From the NCBI RefSeq assembly GCF_023701485.1, contig NZ_JAMQBK010000046.1, positions 1 through 64,000 on the forward strand: DNA of 64,000 bases. Reading direction: 5' to 3'. A model generated the notes under the pieces. That model saw nothing but the letters and a program-made list of their open reading frames with translations, was not told where the DNA came from and ran no database searches. Shown piece after piece: positions 27,364 through 35,977 of this stretch (positions are counted from its first letter, which is position 1; every line of letters starts with the position of its first letter). Origin of the DNA: Aporhodopirellula aestuarii (GTDB lineage: Bacteria; Planctomycetota; Planctomycetia; Pirellulales; Pirellulaceae). Position numbers and translations under genes: made by a program.

Positions 27364-29082
27364 TCAAGGAGTGGGGGGCGTCGGAGGGACTGCAGGTGTT
27401 GTTTCTAACGAGGGTAGGCCAAAGAGCGTTCGGTCCTCCGCCGACATCGGAAGGATGATTCGTTGTTGAGCTAGAGAGATTCGCTCCGCAAGCGACATCC
27501 CATTGGATGAGTCTTCGCCCGCTGTCTCTCCATCTGGCGTCGTCGCCGCAACGAGTAGCGACTCAACTGTCTCAGGTAACTGAATCTCGTGCTCGATCGA
27601 AAACTTCGCAGCTTCGATCGCCAATTGCAGCGCGACGTCGGGGGCCGATTCGGCGACCTGCTCGACCGCACTGCTCAGTCGATCCATTTCGTATTGGGTG
27701 ATGAACGATTGACGGTCCTCATCGGCGGACAAGTTAGAACGCTGCGACAGAAAGCGGGTCGTTAGCCGGCGTTCATTGGCGAGTTGTCTTTGTGTTTGGT
27801 CGAGTTCCACTTCGACGGTAGCCAGTTGAACGCGAGTTTGTAGCAGCGAGGCGAAAACGAATCCCATCAATGACAAAAGTACGAGCACTGCTGTTCCGGA
27901 CACACTCGCAAAGAACACGTGTCGTTGCAAAAAGAGATGCACTCGATCATAGAGACTCGGCGGCCGAGCTTGGATCGGTTTTCCGTCAAGATAGCGTGCC
28001 AAGTCTGCAGCCAATTCGCTGGCGTCGCGGTAACGCTGTTGCGGTTTCTTCCTCAGGCATTTCATCGTGATAACGGAAAGCTCGACAGGAATGTTGGCAT
28101 TAAGCGCTTTCGGCGAGACGGGTTCTTGTGTCAACACTTGGGCAACAACATCGACCGGGGTCGCTGCCAAGAACGGGGGGCGACCTGTCAGCATCGCGAA
28201 CAGTACCGCACCGATGCTGTAGACGTCAGCGGCGGGACCGAGCGGGCTATCGCAGGCGCCGGCTTGCTCGGGAGGCATGTAGTGCGGCGTGCCGACCAAC
28301 TCACCTGCGGTAGTCAGATGTGATGACGAACTGAGGTCTTTGCAAACACCGAAATCGGTGATGTGAGGTACCCCTTCGCTATCAATGAGAATGTTCGCCG
28401 GTTTGAGATCGCGATGAATGATGTGGCGTTTATGAGCGTGCGCCATCGCTTCGGATACCTGCTGGGCCATCCCCGCCGCTTGCGTAGGAGTCATCGGACC
28501 GCTCCGCAGTCGTTCGAGCAGACTCTCGCCATCAACGTAAGCCATCGCGAAGTACGGATAGCCATTCCATCGACCGGTTTCGAAGAGCGCCACGATACCT
28601 GGGTGATCCAGCGTGGCAGCGGCTTTGGCTTCGGTCTCAAACCGCTCGTGGACGTCGGCACCCACTGCATCGGGATCCAAAATCATCTTGATCGCCGCCA
28701 GTCGACCGAGTTTTTGGTGACGAGCGCGGTAGACGACTCCCATTGCGCCGCGCGCGATTTCGCCTAGCAGTTCATATTGCCCAACGATCGAACCGCACGC
28801 AGCGATCCCCGCATTCTCGTCGCCGGCCACATTGCGCGGACGTGAGCCTGATGCAGGACCGATGAATGTGGGCAAATCGAGCAACTCGTCTGGGACGGGT
28901 TCGATAGCGTGGGATTCCAACTTCGTTTTGTTGTCCACGGTCGCCTGTGGGGGGAGTCGAGAGGCCGAACAATCGGCGGTCGAAGAAGCCGCGTTCAATG
29001 TATCGCGATCAAACCGCCCCCATGTGCTTTTGTGCAACCCCAGCAAACTAAATTGTGAGATTTTCCTGGTTTCTTCACGCAA
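27364..29082 (-). CDS. Ser/Thr protein kinase with transmembrane helix and C-terminal coiled coil
   Basis: A 572-residue Hanks-type kinase. After a ~100-residue Ser/Ala-rich N-terminal segment comes the kinase domain: IARGAMGVVY near residue 108, AAIKMIL, HRDLKPAN near 220, DFGVCKD near 240, GTPHYMPPEQ. All catalytic residues are present. A single transmembrane helix follows (VSGTAVLVLLSLMGFVFA, about residues 394-416), then a coiled-coil extracytoplasmic region and a Pro/Thr tail. It is the first gene of a two-gene operon with the FHA-pseudokinase. Target unknown; the pseudokinase is the obvious candidate. Confidence 0.92.
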   Translation of the reverse strand: MREETRKISQFSLLGLHKSTWGRFDRDTLNAASSTADCSASRLPPQATVDNKTKLESHAIEPVPDELLDLPTFIGPASGSRPRNVAGDENAGIAACGSIVGQYELLGEIARGAMGVVYRARHQKLGRLAAIKMILDPDAVGADVHERFETEAKAAATLDHPGIVALFETGRWNGYPYFAMAYVDGESLLERLRSGPMTPTQAAGMAQQVSEAMAHAHKRHIIHRDLKPANILIDSEGVPHITDFGVCKDLSSSSHLTTAGELVGTPHYMPPEQAGACDSPLGPAADVYSIGAVLFAMLTGRPPFLAATPVDVVAQVLTQEPVSPKALNANIPVELSVITMKCLRKKPQQRYRDASELAADLARYLDGKPIQARPPSLYDRVHLFLQRHVFFASVSGTAVLVLLSLMGFVFASLLQTRVQLATVEVELDQTQRQLANERRLTTRFLSQRSNLSADEDRQSFITQYEMDRLSSAVEQVAESAPDVALQLAIEAAKFSIEHEIQLPETVESLLVAATTPDGETAGEDSSNGMSLAERISLAQQRIILPMSAEDRTLFGLPSLETTPAVPPTPPTP

Positions 29083-29593
29083 CAGACCATTTGCGTTCCC
29101 CCCTACAAAAGAAGATCAGTGCCCTCCCGGCACCTGTATAGAAAGGGGACATTGTCGACAGGTGAGGCGTCGAAAGCTGCAAACGGAACTGAAACGAATC
29201 GTCTCGATAAATTGGTGCTTTATTAGCATTGAGAATGAAGGCGAGACCGCACGGTTTGCGCCGTTCCGCTAAGTCATTTAGCGGCAGGCGAGCCCTTCGG
29301 TTCTGGCTCCGCAAGCTAAGGTTGGGCGATGCACTCGCGTGATAAGTGACAGTCATCCAAGCGGAAACGTGGACGCCGATACGACGGGTCGATAGAATCT
29401 CGCGTTTCAACGTTAGGTCGATTGATTGCGGGTTGATAAGGATGTGCAGCCTGCCATCGATCGATGTGAGCCGATCGCAGCCTGCGTTCAGTCGGCACCT
29501 TCACAGTGTTTCTCTCGAATTGACTTACCCGCAATTACCTGGTCAAGATAGCAGCTTTGCATTCGTGAATTGGATTTTTGATAGTGATCGCGT
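29083..29593. other. Divergent intergenic region with inverted repeat and repeat copy B
   Basis: About 510 bases between the kinase gene (minus) and the NosR-like gene (plus). A 7-bp inverted repeat (CACCTGT at 29131-29137, ACAGGTG at 29158-29164) lies about 50-80 bases upstream of the kinase start and could be an operator. One copy of the dispersed 58-bp repeat lies at 29214-29271. No gene recognised. Confidence 0.45.
29214..29271. repeat. 58-bp dispersed intergenic repeat, copy B
   Basis: Aligns without gaps to 20445-20502 (46 of 58 bases by hand count). Its right end continues into a small inverted repeat, CCGCTAA at 29266-29272 facing TTAGCGG about 5 bases later. Confidence 0.6.
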
Positions 29594-31399
29594 TTGAGTA
29601 GTCAGCCACTTCCCATCGTACATTCCTCCGGTGATGCCACATTACCGCGAGCAAAGCGTCGGCGTTTGCTAGCTGCGTCGGTGCATGCAGCTCGCGTGTT
29701 GATGGTGGCGGAGTTGTTCGCGCTGCTACCTTCACCTCACCGCCCCCTTGTGACCGGGACGTTTGATAAGGAACACGTCACATCGCCTCCAATGGATGCC
29801 GTTCTCCAGCTCATAACGTCCGCGTCGAGTTTGGATGAAAAGCCCAACGAGAACGGAATGTGGGCCGTTCAAGTGCGTGATGACGATCAACCGCGGTGGG
29901 TAGCACGCACGATGCCGAATGCTGCGGGGTCACGCGGGTACCGCGGGCCGACCGAAGCCTTGCTCGTGATGGATGAGAATGATGTCATCACGGCGGTGGG
30001 CGTCTTGCACAGTCACGATACCGACGAACACGTCACGGCTGTCGAAGCGGATGCGAAGTTTCTCTCGCAATTTGTAGGACTGACCTGGAACGCGGTCGAT
30101 CAAAAGGGGAACACACCGCAAGTCGACGGCGTCAGCGGAGCGACTCTGACGAGTTTGGCGATGGCGGAGGGCATTTTTGCGAGGCTGGGCAAGTCGTCGA
30201 GCGGTTCGCTGTTGTTTGACCAGCCGTTGCAGCCGGATGAATTTGATGCAGAGCTTCCGCCCGAGGACTTTGAGGCAGCGGATCCTGTCGCGGTTGTTCG
30301 TGACGAAACCGGAACGCTGCAGTACGTTGTGATCCGCAGCGGTCCGTTTTCGGATGATGTGATCGGCTATCAAGGACCAACCGAACTACTGATTTCCGTC
30401 GATCCAACCGGAACGGTGCAGGAATTGCGGATTCGCAAGTCGCTCGACAATGAGCCGTATGTGGATTATGTCCGCGACGAAGCGTCTTTCTGGAATACGT
30501 TTCGTGGAAAAACGCTCGGCGAATTGGCTCACTGGGATCCGGTCGCAGATGGTGTGGAGGGTGTCTCGGGCGCAACCATGACAAGTCTGGCGATCGCTGA
30601 TTCGATGCCGAAGATCGCGAAGGAGATCGAATCGCTGGGCGGGCTTGACCGCTGGACGCAGCCACCTCCGGCACCCTGGTCGTGGGAGTCGATCGCTGGT
30701 GTGGTCTCGAAAATCCGTGTAACAAGCCGGGATGTTTGCGTTATCGGGATGCTGGGTTTGCTGTGGTTGTTGACCGCCGCGGGTGTGATGCGACGGCGAC
30801 GACTGCGGACGGCGTGGTTGATGCTGGTCGTGATCACGATCGGATTATGGACAGGAAATTTGATTTCGCTTTCGTTGATCATGGGCTGGGCCTCGTCGGG
30901 CGTGTGTTGGTATTTGGCGGTCGGCTTGCTCGCCCTGTTAGCAACGGCTCTCGCGATGCCTCCACTGACGCGAGGGAATCCTTATTGCAATCATCTCTGC
31001 CCGCATGGTGCGATTCAACAATTGGTTCGGCCGCCCGCCAAATCGCGACGACATCTGTCATTATCGGCGAGTTGGTCGCGGCGTCTTTCTTATCTGGCAC
31101 CGATGACGCTGGCGATCGCGTATCTCGTTTTGTTATGGCGTCCCGAGAGTGACGTCTCAGGGCTCGAACCGTTTCATGCTTACCTGTGGCCGATGGCTGC
31201 CGTATCGAGTGTGGTGTTGTGCGTTGCCACTCTTCTTGTTTCACTACGTGTACCGATGGTGTATTGCCGCTTGGGATGTCCGACTGGATTCCTCTTGGGC
31301 TACCTGCGCCGCACATCGGCGAGCCATCGGATCGGTCGATTTGATATCGGCCTTGTTCTGCTTCTAACGATTTCCCTCATCAAGGTTTGGTGGTTATGA
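29594..31399 (+). CDS. NosR/NapH-like membrane protein with two FMN-binding domains
   Basis: A 601-residue protein: an N-terminal hydrophobic segment, two periplasmic FMN-binding domains each with a flavin-attachment motif (SGATLTS near residue 182, SGATMTS near 325), then about six transmembrane helices. The membrane part carries CNHLCPHGA (about 464) and CRLGCPTG (about 557), the C-x3-C-P pairs typical of the NosR/NapH membrane domain. Known relatives pass electrons across the membrane; the Thr in such motifs is flavinylated by ApbE. No C-x2-C-x2-C ferredoxin domain is present, and nosZ is absent. The TTG start is uncertain. Its stop overlaps the next start (ATGA). Confidence 0.8.
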   Translation: MSSQPLPIVHSSGDATLPRAKRRRLLAASVHAARVLMVAELFALLPSPHRPLVTGTFDKEHVTSPPMDAVLQLITSASSLDEKPNENGMWAVQVRDDDQPRWVARTMPNAAGSRGYRGPTEALLVMDENDVITAVGVLHSHDTDEHVTAVEADAKFLSQFVGLTWNAVDQKGNTPQVDGVSGATLTSLAMAEGIFARLGKSSSGSLLFDQPLQPDEFDAELPPEDFEAADPVAVVRDETGTLQYVVIRSGPFSDDVIGYQGPTELLISVDPTGTVQELRIRKSLDNEPYVDYVRDEASFWNTFRGKTLGELAHWDPVADGVEGVSGATMTSLAIADSMPKIAKEIESLGGLDRWTQPPPAPWSWESIAGVVSKIRVTSRDVCVIGMLGLLWLLTAAGVMRRRRLRTAWLMLVVITIGLWTGNLISLSLIMGWASSGVCWYLAVGLLALLATALAMPPLTRGNPYCNHLCPHGAIQQLVRPPAKSRRHLSLSASWSRRLSYLAPMTLAIAYLVLLWRPESDVSGLEPFHAYLWPMAAVSSVVLCVATLLVSLRVPMVYCRLGCPTGFLLGYLRRTSASHRIGRFDIGLVLLLTISLIKVWWL

Positions 31400-32013
31400 A
31401 AGTGCTCTGTTTCAGCGATTTGCATCGTGATCAAGACGCGGCGCGGAACCTCGTCCATCTGGCGGCGGATGCGGACCTCGTCATCGGTGCGGGAGATTTC
31501 GCGAACCAACACAAAGGACTCGCCGATACGCTCGACATTCTCAGCGTCATCGAATTGCCGACGGTGTTGGTGCCGGGCAACGGAGAAACGCTTGAAGAAC
31601 TGCGTGACGCCGTGACAGGATGGAAATCCGCAGTCGTGCTTCACGGTAACGGCCAGAAGATTGAAACAGCCGGAGTCGACGTGGAGATGTGGGGCGTGGG
31701 AGGAGGGATTCCAGTCACCCCATTTGGCGATTGGAGCTACGATTTCGACGAAGATCGGGCTGCGGAGATGTTGGCGGATTGCGGGGTTGGTGGGATACTC
31801 GTCACGCATTCACCGCCGATTGATACGGTCGACCACGACAGCAGCGGGCGGATCCGTGGCAGCCAAAGCATTCGCGATTGCGTCGAACGATGCTCGCCAA
31901 AACTCGTCGTCTGTGGTCACATCCACAGCGATTGGGGAAAACAGGTGCGGGTCGGTGAGTCACTGATCATCAACGCGGGACCGCGCGGAACGATCATTGA
32001 CGTGGATGTATGA
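31396..32013 (+). CDS. Metallophosphoesterase
   Basis: A 205-residue calcineurin-like phosphoesterase with the dinuclear-metal motifs FSDLH near the start, GAGDF, a G-N-G-E equivalent of GNH, THSPP and GHIHSDWG. It resembles the small YfcE/rhamnogalacturonate-type phosphoesterases, but the substrate is unknown. ATG 31396 overlaps the upstream stop by 4 bases, so translation is coupled to the NosR-like protein. Confidence 0.88.
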   Translation: MKVLCFSDLHRDQDAARNLVHLAADADLVIGAGDFANQHKGLADTLDILSVIELPTVLVPGNGETLEELRDAVTGWKSAVVLHGNGQKIETAGVDVEMWGVGGGIPVTPFGDWSYDFDEDRAAEMLADCGVGGILVTHSPPIDTVDHDSSGRIRGSQSIRDCVERCSPKLVVCGHIHSDWGKQVRVGESLIINAGPRGTIIDVDV

Positions 32014-32045
32014 TTTCGCATCGCACCTCTTAGAAAACCAACCAC

Positions 32046-32813
32046 ATGCTGATCCTACTATCACCCGCGAAAACTCTTGACTTTGAGTCCCAGGTTAAAT
32101 TCAAAACCTCAACGCAGCCTGAATACATCGACGACAGTGTTGAAATTGCAGAGTTGCTCAAGCAGCAGACACCGGCGTCGTTGCGCGATCTGATGGGCGT
32201 CAGCGAGTCGCTCGCGGAGCTCAACCACGCGCGGTATCAGGATTGGATGGCGCCGATTCCGGTCGAAGGTTCAAAACAAGCGATCTTTGCATTCCAGGGC
32301 GACGTGTATCAGGGATTGCAGGCGGACACGCTCACGAAAAAGCAACTCGACGTGGCTCAGGAACAGCTTCGGATCTTGTCAGGACTGTACGGGATCCTTC
32401 GGCCACTCGACCGGATCCTGCCCTATCGGCTCGAGATGGGAACACCGTTGCCGAATTCTCGTGGGAAAGACTTGTACGCGTACTGGCGTGACCGCGTCAC
32501 GGCCTCGGTTGTGAAACAGATGCAACTTAACGGGTCACGTTTCTTGCTGAATTTGGCATCAAACGAATACTTCCGCTGCGTCGATGCGAAGGCGTTGCCG
32601 GCACCGGTTGTGGCGCCGGCATTCAAGGAACTGAAGAACGGCAAGTACAAGATGATCAGCTTCTTTGCCAAGAAAGCTCGGGGCACGATGGCCGCCTGGG
32701 TGATTCGAAATCGTGTGAAGACAATGGCAAAACTCATCCAGTTTGCTGAAGATGATTATCGGTATGATGAGGAATCATCGACCAAGAAAGTCCCGGTCTT
32801 CCTGAGAGGCTGA
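32046..32813 (+). CDS. yaaA: Peroxide stress protein YaaA (DUF328/UPF0246)
   Basis: A 255-residue member of the YaaA family, with the typical start LLSPAKTLDF, a central GLYGILRPLD and NLASNEYF, and a final FVKK-like basic block. In E. coli YaaA lowers free iron and limits peroxide damage and binds DNA. It follows the phosphoesterase gene in the same direction after 32 bases, so may be co-transcribed. Confidence 0.92.
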   Translation: MLILLSPAKTLDFESQVKFKTSTQPEYIDDSVEIAELLKQQTPASLRDLMGVSESLAELNHARYQDWMAPIPVEGSKQAIFAFQGDVYQGLQADTLTKKQLDVAQEQLRILSGLYGILRPLDRILPYRLEMGTPLPNSRGKDLYAYWRDRVTASVVKQMQLNGSRFLLNLASNEYFRCVDAKALPAPVVAPAFKELKNGKYKMISFFAKKARGTMAAWVIRNRVKTMAKLIQFAEDDYRYDEESSTKKVPVFLRG

Positions 32814-32969
32814 GTGCGTTTGCGGAGCGAGCCCCGGTGCATTGCCGCCGTATCCGGAGATGAACGGTATTGGATGCCGGGTGGTGTCTAAATTCACACC
32901 CAGCGGCTACAACGCATCATTCCGCGTCTGATCCTGTTTTGCCAATTTCTTTCTGCCTCTGGTCTACCG

Positions 32970-33476
32970 ATGATGCAACCAACGTTTCGTGTTGATGTGA
33001 GCAAAGAGCAGTTTGTTTTTTCGGCTGCTCATTTCATTACCTTCGCCAGTGACATTTGTGAACGCATCCATGGTCACAATTACGGAGTGAGAGTCAGCGT
33101 CGAGGGGCCGCTCGATGAGAACCGCTACGTGGTCGACTTCATTGCACTTCGTGATGCGGTGCTGTTGCAAACTCAGCAGTTCGATCATCACGTGATTTTG
33201 CCTCGTGATCACCGTGAAATCTTGGTGTCGCAAGACGAAACCGAAACGACGGTGCGTTTTCGCGAACGACGCTGGGTTTTTCCCAATGAAGACGCGGTCA
33301 TCTTGCCGGTTGTGAACACAACGGCCGAGGAGATCGCGAGGGTAATCGCCGAGCGGGTTCGCGAACAAACAGCTGAACAGTTCGGCGACGCGTTGAGCTG
33401 GATCGAGGTCGCCGTCGACGAAAACTGTGGCCAATGGGGCGTCTGCCGCTTGCCGTGGAAAATCGACAACGAATGA
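32970..33476 (+). CDS. 6-pyruvoyl-tetrahydropterin synthase / QueD family protein
   Basis: A 168-residue PTPS/QueD-type enzyme. Zinc ligands are visible in FSAAHF and HGHNYG, with the family Cys (ICERIHGH) four residues ahead of the first His of the second site. Candidate reactions are 7,8-dihydroneopterin triphosphate to 6-pyruvoyl-tetrahydropterin or 6-carboxy-tetrahydropterin (queuosine). No queuosine gene is nearby, so the choice is open. An insert of about 20 residues (LPRDHREIL ... FRERRWVF) is longer than in standard QueD. Start ATG 32970 or 32973. Convergent with the kinase gene. Confidence 0.85.
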   Translation: MMQPTFRVDVSKEQFVFSAAHFITFASDICERIHGHNYGVRVSVEGPLDENRYVVDFIALRDAVLLQTQQFDHHVILPRDHREILVSQDETETTVRFRERRWVFPNEDAVILPVVNTTAEEIARVIAERVREQTAEQFGDALSWIEVAVDENCGQWGVCRLPWKIDNE

Positions 33477-33506
33477 GCTAGCGCCCGTCATGCCGGACGG
33501 CCAGCT

Positions 33507-35123
33507 CTAGTAACCGACAAGACCGAGGGCGAGCCGATCCGATTCAGGAACGACACGGCGAAACATTTCGGCCGCAGCCGGGTTGTCGGTTGCTAATGAA
33601 CTGAGATCACCACTGATCTGAGTTTTGAGACGCGAGGCTTCACGCACATCGCCAGTCGCCACCGCAATGGTGTGCCGATGGACCATAGCAAGGATTTGAT
33701 ACAAGGGCTTGACTGACGATGAGGCTTCTAGCTCATTGAGCAATTGGATTGCATCGGCGTACTCTTTTTGATCGATGTAAAGCCTCGCTAACTGCAGCTT
33801 GGCTTTGTCGTGATAGTCTTCCTGGGGTGAATCCGGCGCCGCCGGAAAGGAGAGCACCGCTCGCCATGCGGGGACGTCGTTTCGAGTGAGGGCGGTTAAG
33901 TATTGCTGCTCGATCGACGCGGCGGTAGCGACGATGGGGCCGCGAAGTTCCCTGGCGATCGAATCGGGACGCGACGCGTTCGCGGCGAACCATCCGGCGA
34001 CACCACAGAGAACCGTCGCGACGAGGAATAGCATGCGAAAGAACATCAAACGACGCGCACGACGACGCTGCGTCGCTCGCACAAGATCGGTCGCTCGCTG
34101 CAACTGCAGCGTGACCGAACTGACGCCGATGCCCTGCGGGACCGTCAGCCCCAATTGCGCACCGGCGTTGCGAACATCAGAAGGAGAAGGACCAGATCCA
34201 GCAGCGGGGGTGTTTCCGCTTGCCCGTGTTTGCGTCGTAGCAACCGTGTCGGAAACGACGGTTCGTGATGCACTCGATATGGCCGGGCAATGGGTATCGA
34301 TCACCTCCAGCAACGTGGCCGCAGATTCAAACCGCGCGTCAGGCGATTTCTGCAAACACTTCATCACGAGCGAGACCAGCCAGGCGGGCAAGTCGGCGTT
34401 TCCGCGCACATGGTCGAGCGGACGCGGCATCTCATGCAAATGCTTGATCGCTAACGCGAGCGGTTCGTCCGCTTCATAAGGAGGCGACCCGGTGAGCAAG
34501 TGATACATCGTGACCCCGAGCGAATACAGGTCGCTGCGGGCGTCAACGGTTTGACCTTGGATTTGCTCGGGACTCATATATCGCGGAGTACCGAGAGTTA
34601 AACCGGCCCGAGTCAAATTCGCGGTGCTTGAGTCCACCTGCGTTAGCATCCGAGCCAAACCAAAGTCGGTGACTTTGATCGTATTGTGATGGCCCCACAT
34701 GATGTTTTCGGGCTTGATGTCCCGGTGGGTCACGCCGCTTTGATGAGCCAAATCGAGCGCGCAGGCGACGTTCCGAAGGACCTCCACCGCGTGCTCGGTC
34801 GAGAACGGCCCGTCGCGATCAAGGGCTTGCTTTAAATTGATGCCATCGACGAGTTCCTGGGCGATGAAGTGCACCCCGTCGACTTCGCCGAACTCGTAGA
34901 TTTGCACGATCGACGGATGATTGAGCCGAGCCGCCGCTTGCGCTTCCCGGCGAAAACGCTTGAGGTGATCGTCGTCATTTTGCGTGACCGACTTCAGGAC
35001 CTTGAGGGCGACGTCCCGTTGCAGGGTCAGTTGGCGGGCTGCGTACACATCCGCCATTCCGCCGCTGCCTAAGCGGCGGAGCACTTGGTAATCGCCGATG
35101 CGGCATCCGATCAGATCGCTCAT
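33507..35123 (-). CDS. Ser/Thr protein kinase with one transmembrane helix
   Basis: A 538-residue Hanks-type kinase with the domain at the N-terminus: LGSGGMADVY (about 18-27), VALKVLK, HRDIKPEN near 131, DFGLARM near 151, GTPRYMSPEQ. A Ser/Thr/Ala-rich linker leads to a transmembrane helix (residues about 364-385) and a ~150-residue C-terminal domain of helical repeats resembling TPR. It is the last gene of the hemB operon, overlapping larE by 4 bases. All catalytic residues are present; target unknown. Confidence 0.92.
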   Translation of the reverse strand: MSDLIGCRIGDYQVLRRLGSGGMADVYAARQLTLQRDVALKVLKSVTQNDDDHLKRFRREAQAAARLNHPSIVQIYEFGEVDGVHFIAQELVDGINLKQALDRDGPFSTEHAVEVLRNVACALDLAHQSGVTHRDIKPENIMWGHHNTIKVTDFGLARMLTQVDSSTANLTRAGLTLGTPRYMSPEQIQGQTVDARSDLYSLGVTMYHLLTGSPPYEADEPLALAIKHLHEMPRPLDHVRGNADLPAWLVSLVMKCLQKSPDARFESAATLLEVIDTHCPAISSASRTVVSDTVATTQTRASGNTPAAGSGPSPSDVRNAGAQLGLTVPQGIGVSSVTLQLQRATDLVRATQRRRARRLMFFRMLFLVATVLCGVAGWFAANASRPDSIARELRGPIVATAASIEQQYLTALTRNDVPAWRAVLSFPAAPDSPQEDYHDKAKLQLARLYIDQKEYADAIQLLNELEASSSVKPLYQILAMVHRHTIAVATGDVREASRLKTQISGDLSSLATDNPAAAEMFRRVVPESDRLALGLVGY

Positions 35124-35977
35124 GACCGTTCAATCGAAAGTGTGACAAGACCTTCGTTAAGACTGCCGCTGCGCAGTCCTCGCAAGTCTAAGGTGACGTT
35201 CGTAAAACCCATAGCGACCAATTTTTCTGATAACGATTCGTGAGTTTGCAGTTCAATGATCCGCGAGAAATTTTGAGGCGTGACTTCGATCCGCGCGAGA
35301 TCCCCGTGATGCAGTCGGACCCGCAGGTCTTCGATTCCATGGGAACGAAGCCATGCTTCGGCGGCGTCGATCCGTGCCAGTCGCTCCGGCGTTACCTCGA
35401 CATTGTATGCAATTCGGCTAGACAGGCATGGTGAAGCCGGCAAGTCGAAGTTACTCAGCCCGAGGGATGCAGCGATTTCGCGAACCATCGGTTTGGTGAT
35501 CCCGAGATCCGCCAGCGGTGTTTGCACCGACGCGATTTGACCGGCGCGGATGCCAGGACGGTGGTCGCCCAAGTCGTCTGCGTTGGTTCCTGAAAGGATG
35601 ACTGCGTTTCGCTCTGTCGCGATCGGCTGTAGGAATTCGTAAAGAGTCTGCTTGCAGTAGAAGCATCGATCGGAGTGATTGCGGACATATCCGGGCCGCT
35701 CGATTTCGTCCGTCGCGACAAACCGATGTTCGATCCCAATTTCGCTGGCGACACGGAATGCGAGGTCAGCCTGCCAGCTCGCTAACGACGGCGACCGAGC
35801 CGTGACAGCGACGCAGTTGTGACCACCGTGTCGCCGGATCGCCTCGAATGCCGCGGCCGCCACCACGCTGCTGTCGACGCCACCAGAAAACGCAATCACC
35901 ACGTTGCCTAGACCATGGAGATGGCTGATCAGTCTCTCCGTGGTGGAGGAAAACGTTGATGATTTCGTAGCGTTCAT
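35120..35977 (-). CDS. larE: ATP-dependent sacrificial sulfur transferase LarE
   Basis: A 285-residue PP-loop ATPase. SGGVDSS at residues 31-37 is the PP-loop, and the motif RCFYCKQTLY near residue 103 plus GTNADDLGDHRPG match LarE. In lactobacilli, LarE donates its own cysteine sulfur to build the nickel-pincer cofactor of lactate racemase; other LarE use a 4Fe-4S cluster held by three cysteines. No larB, larC or larA lies in the window, so its partner here is unknown. It overlaps both neighbours by 4 bases. Confidence 0.9.
   Translation of the reverse strand: MNATKSSTFSSTTERLISHLHGLGNVVIAFSGGVDSSVVAAAAFEAIRRHGGHNCVAVTARSPSLASWQADLAFRVASEIGIEHRFVATDEIERPGYVRNHSDRCFYCKQTLYEFLQPIATERNAVILSGTNADDLGDHRPGIRAGQIASVQTPLADLGITKPMVREIAASLGLSNFDLPASPCLSSRIAYNVEVTPERLARIDAAEAWLRSHGIEDLRVRLHHGDLARIEVTPQNFSRIIELQTHESLSEKLVAMGFTNVTLDLRGLRSGSLNEGLVTLSIERS

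Noticed and set aside
33477-33506. Terminator between the PTPS-like gene and the convergent kinase gene
   Set aside because: Partial inverted repeat (GAGCT / AGCTC) in a 30-bp gap, but pairing is interrupted and no T-run follows.
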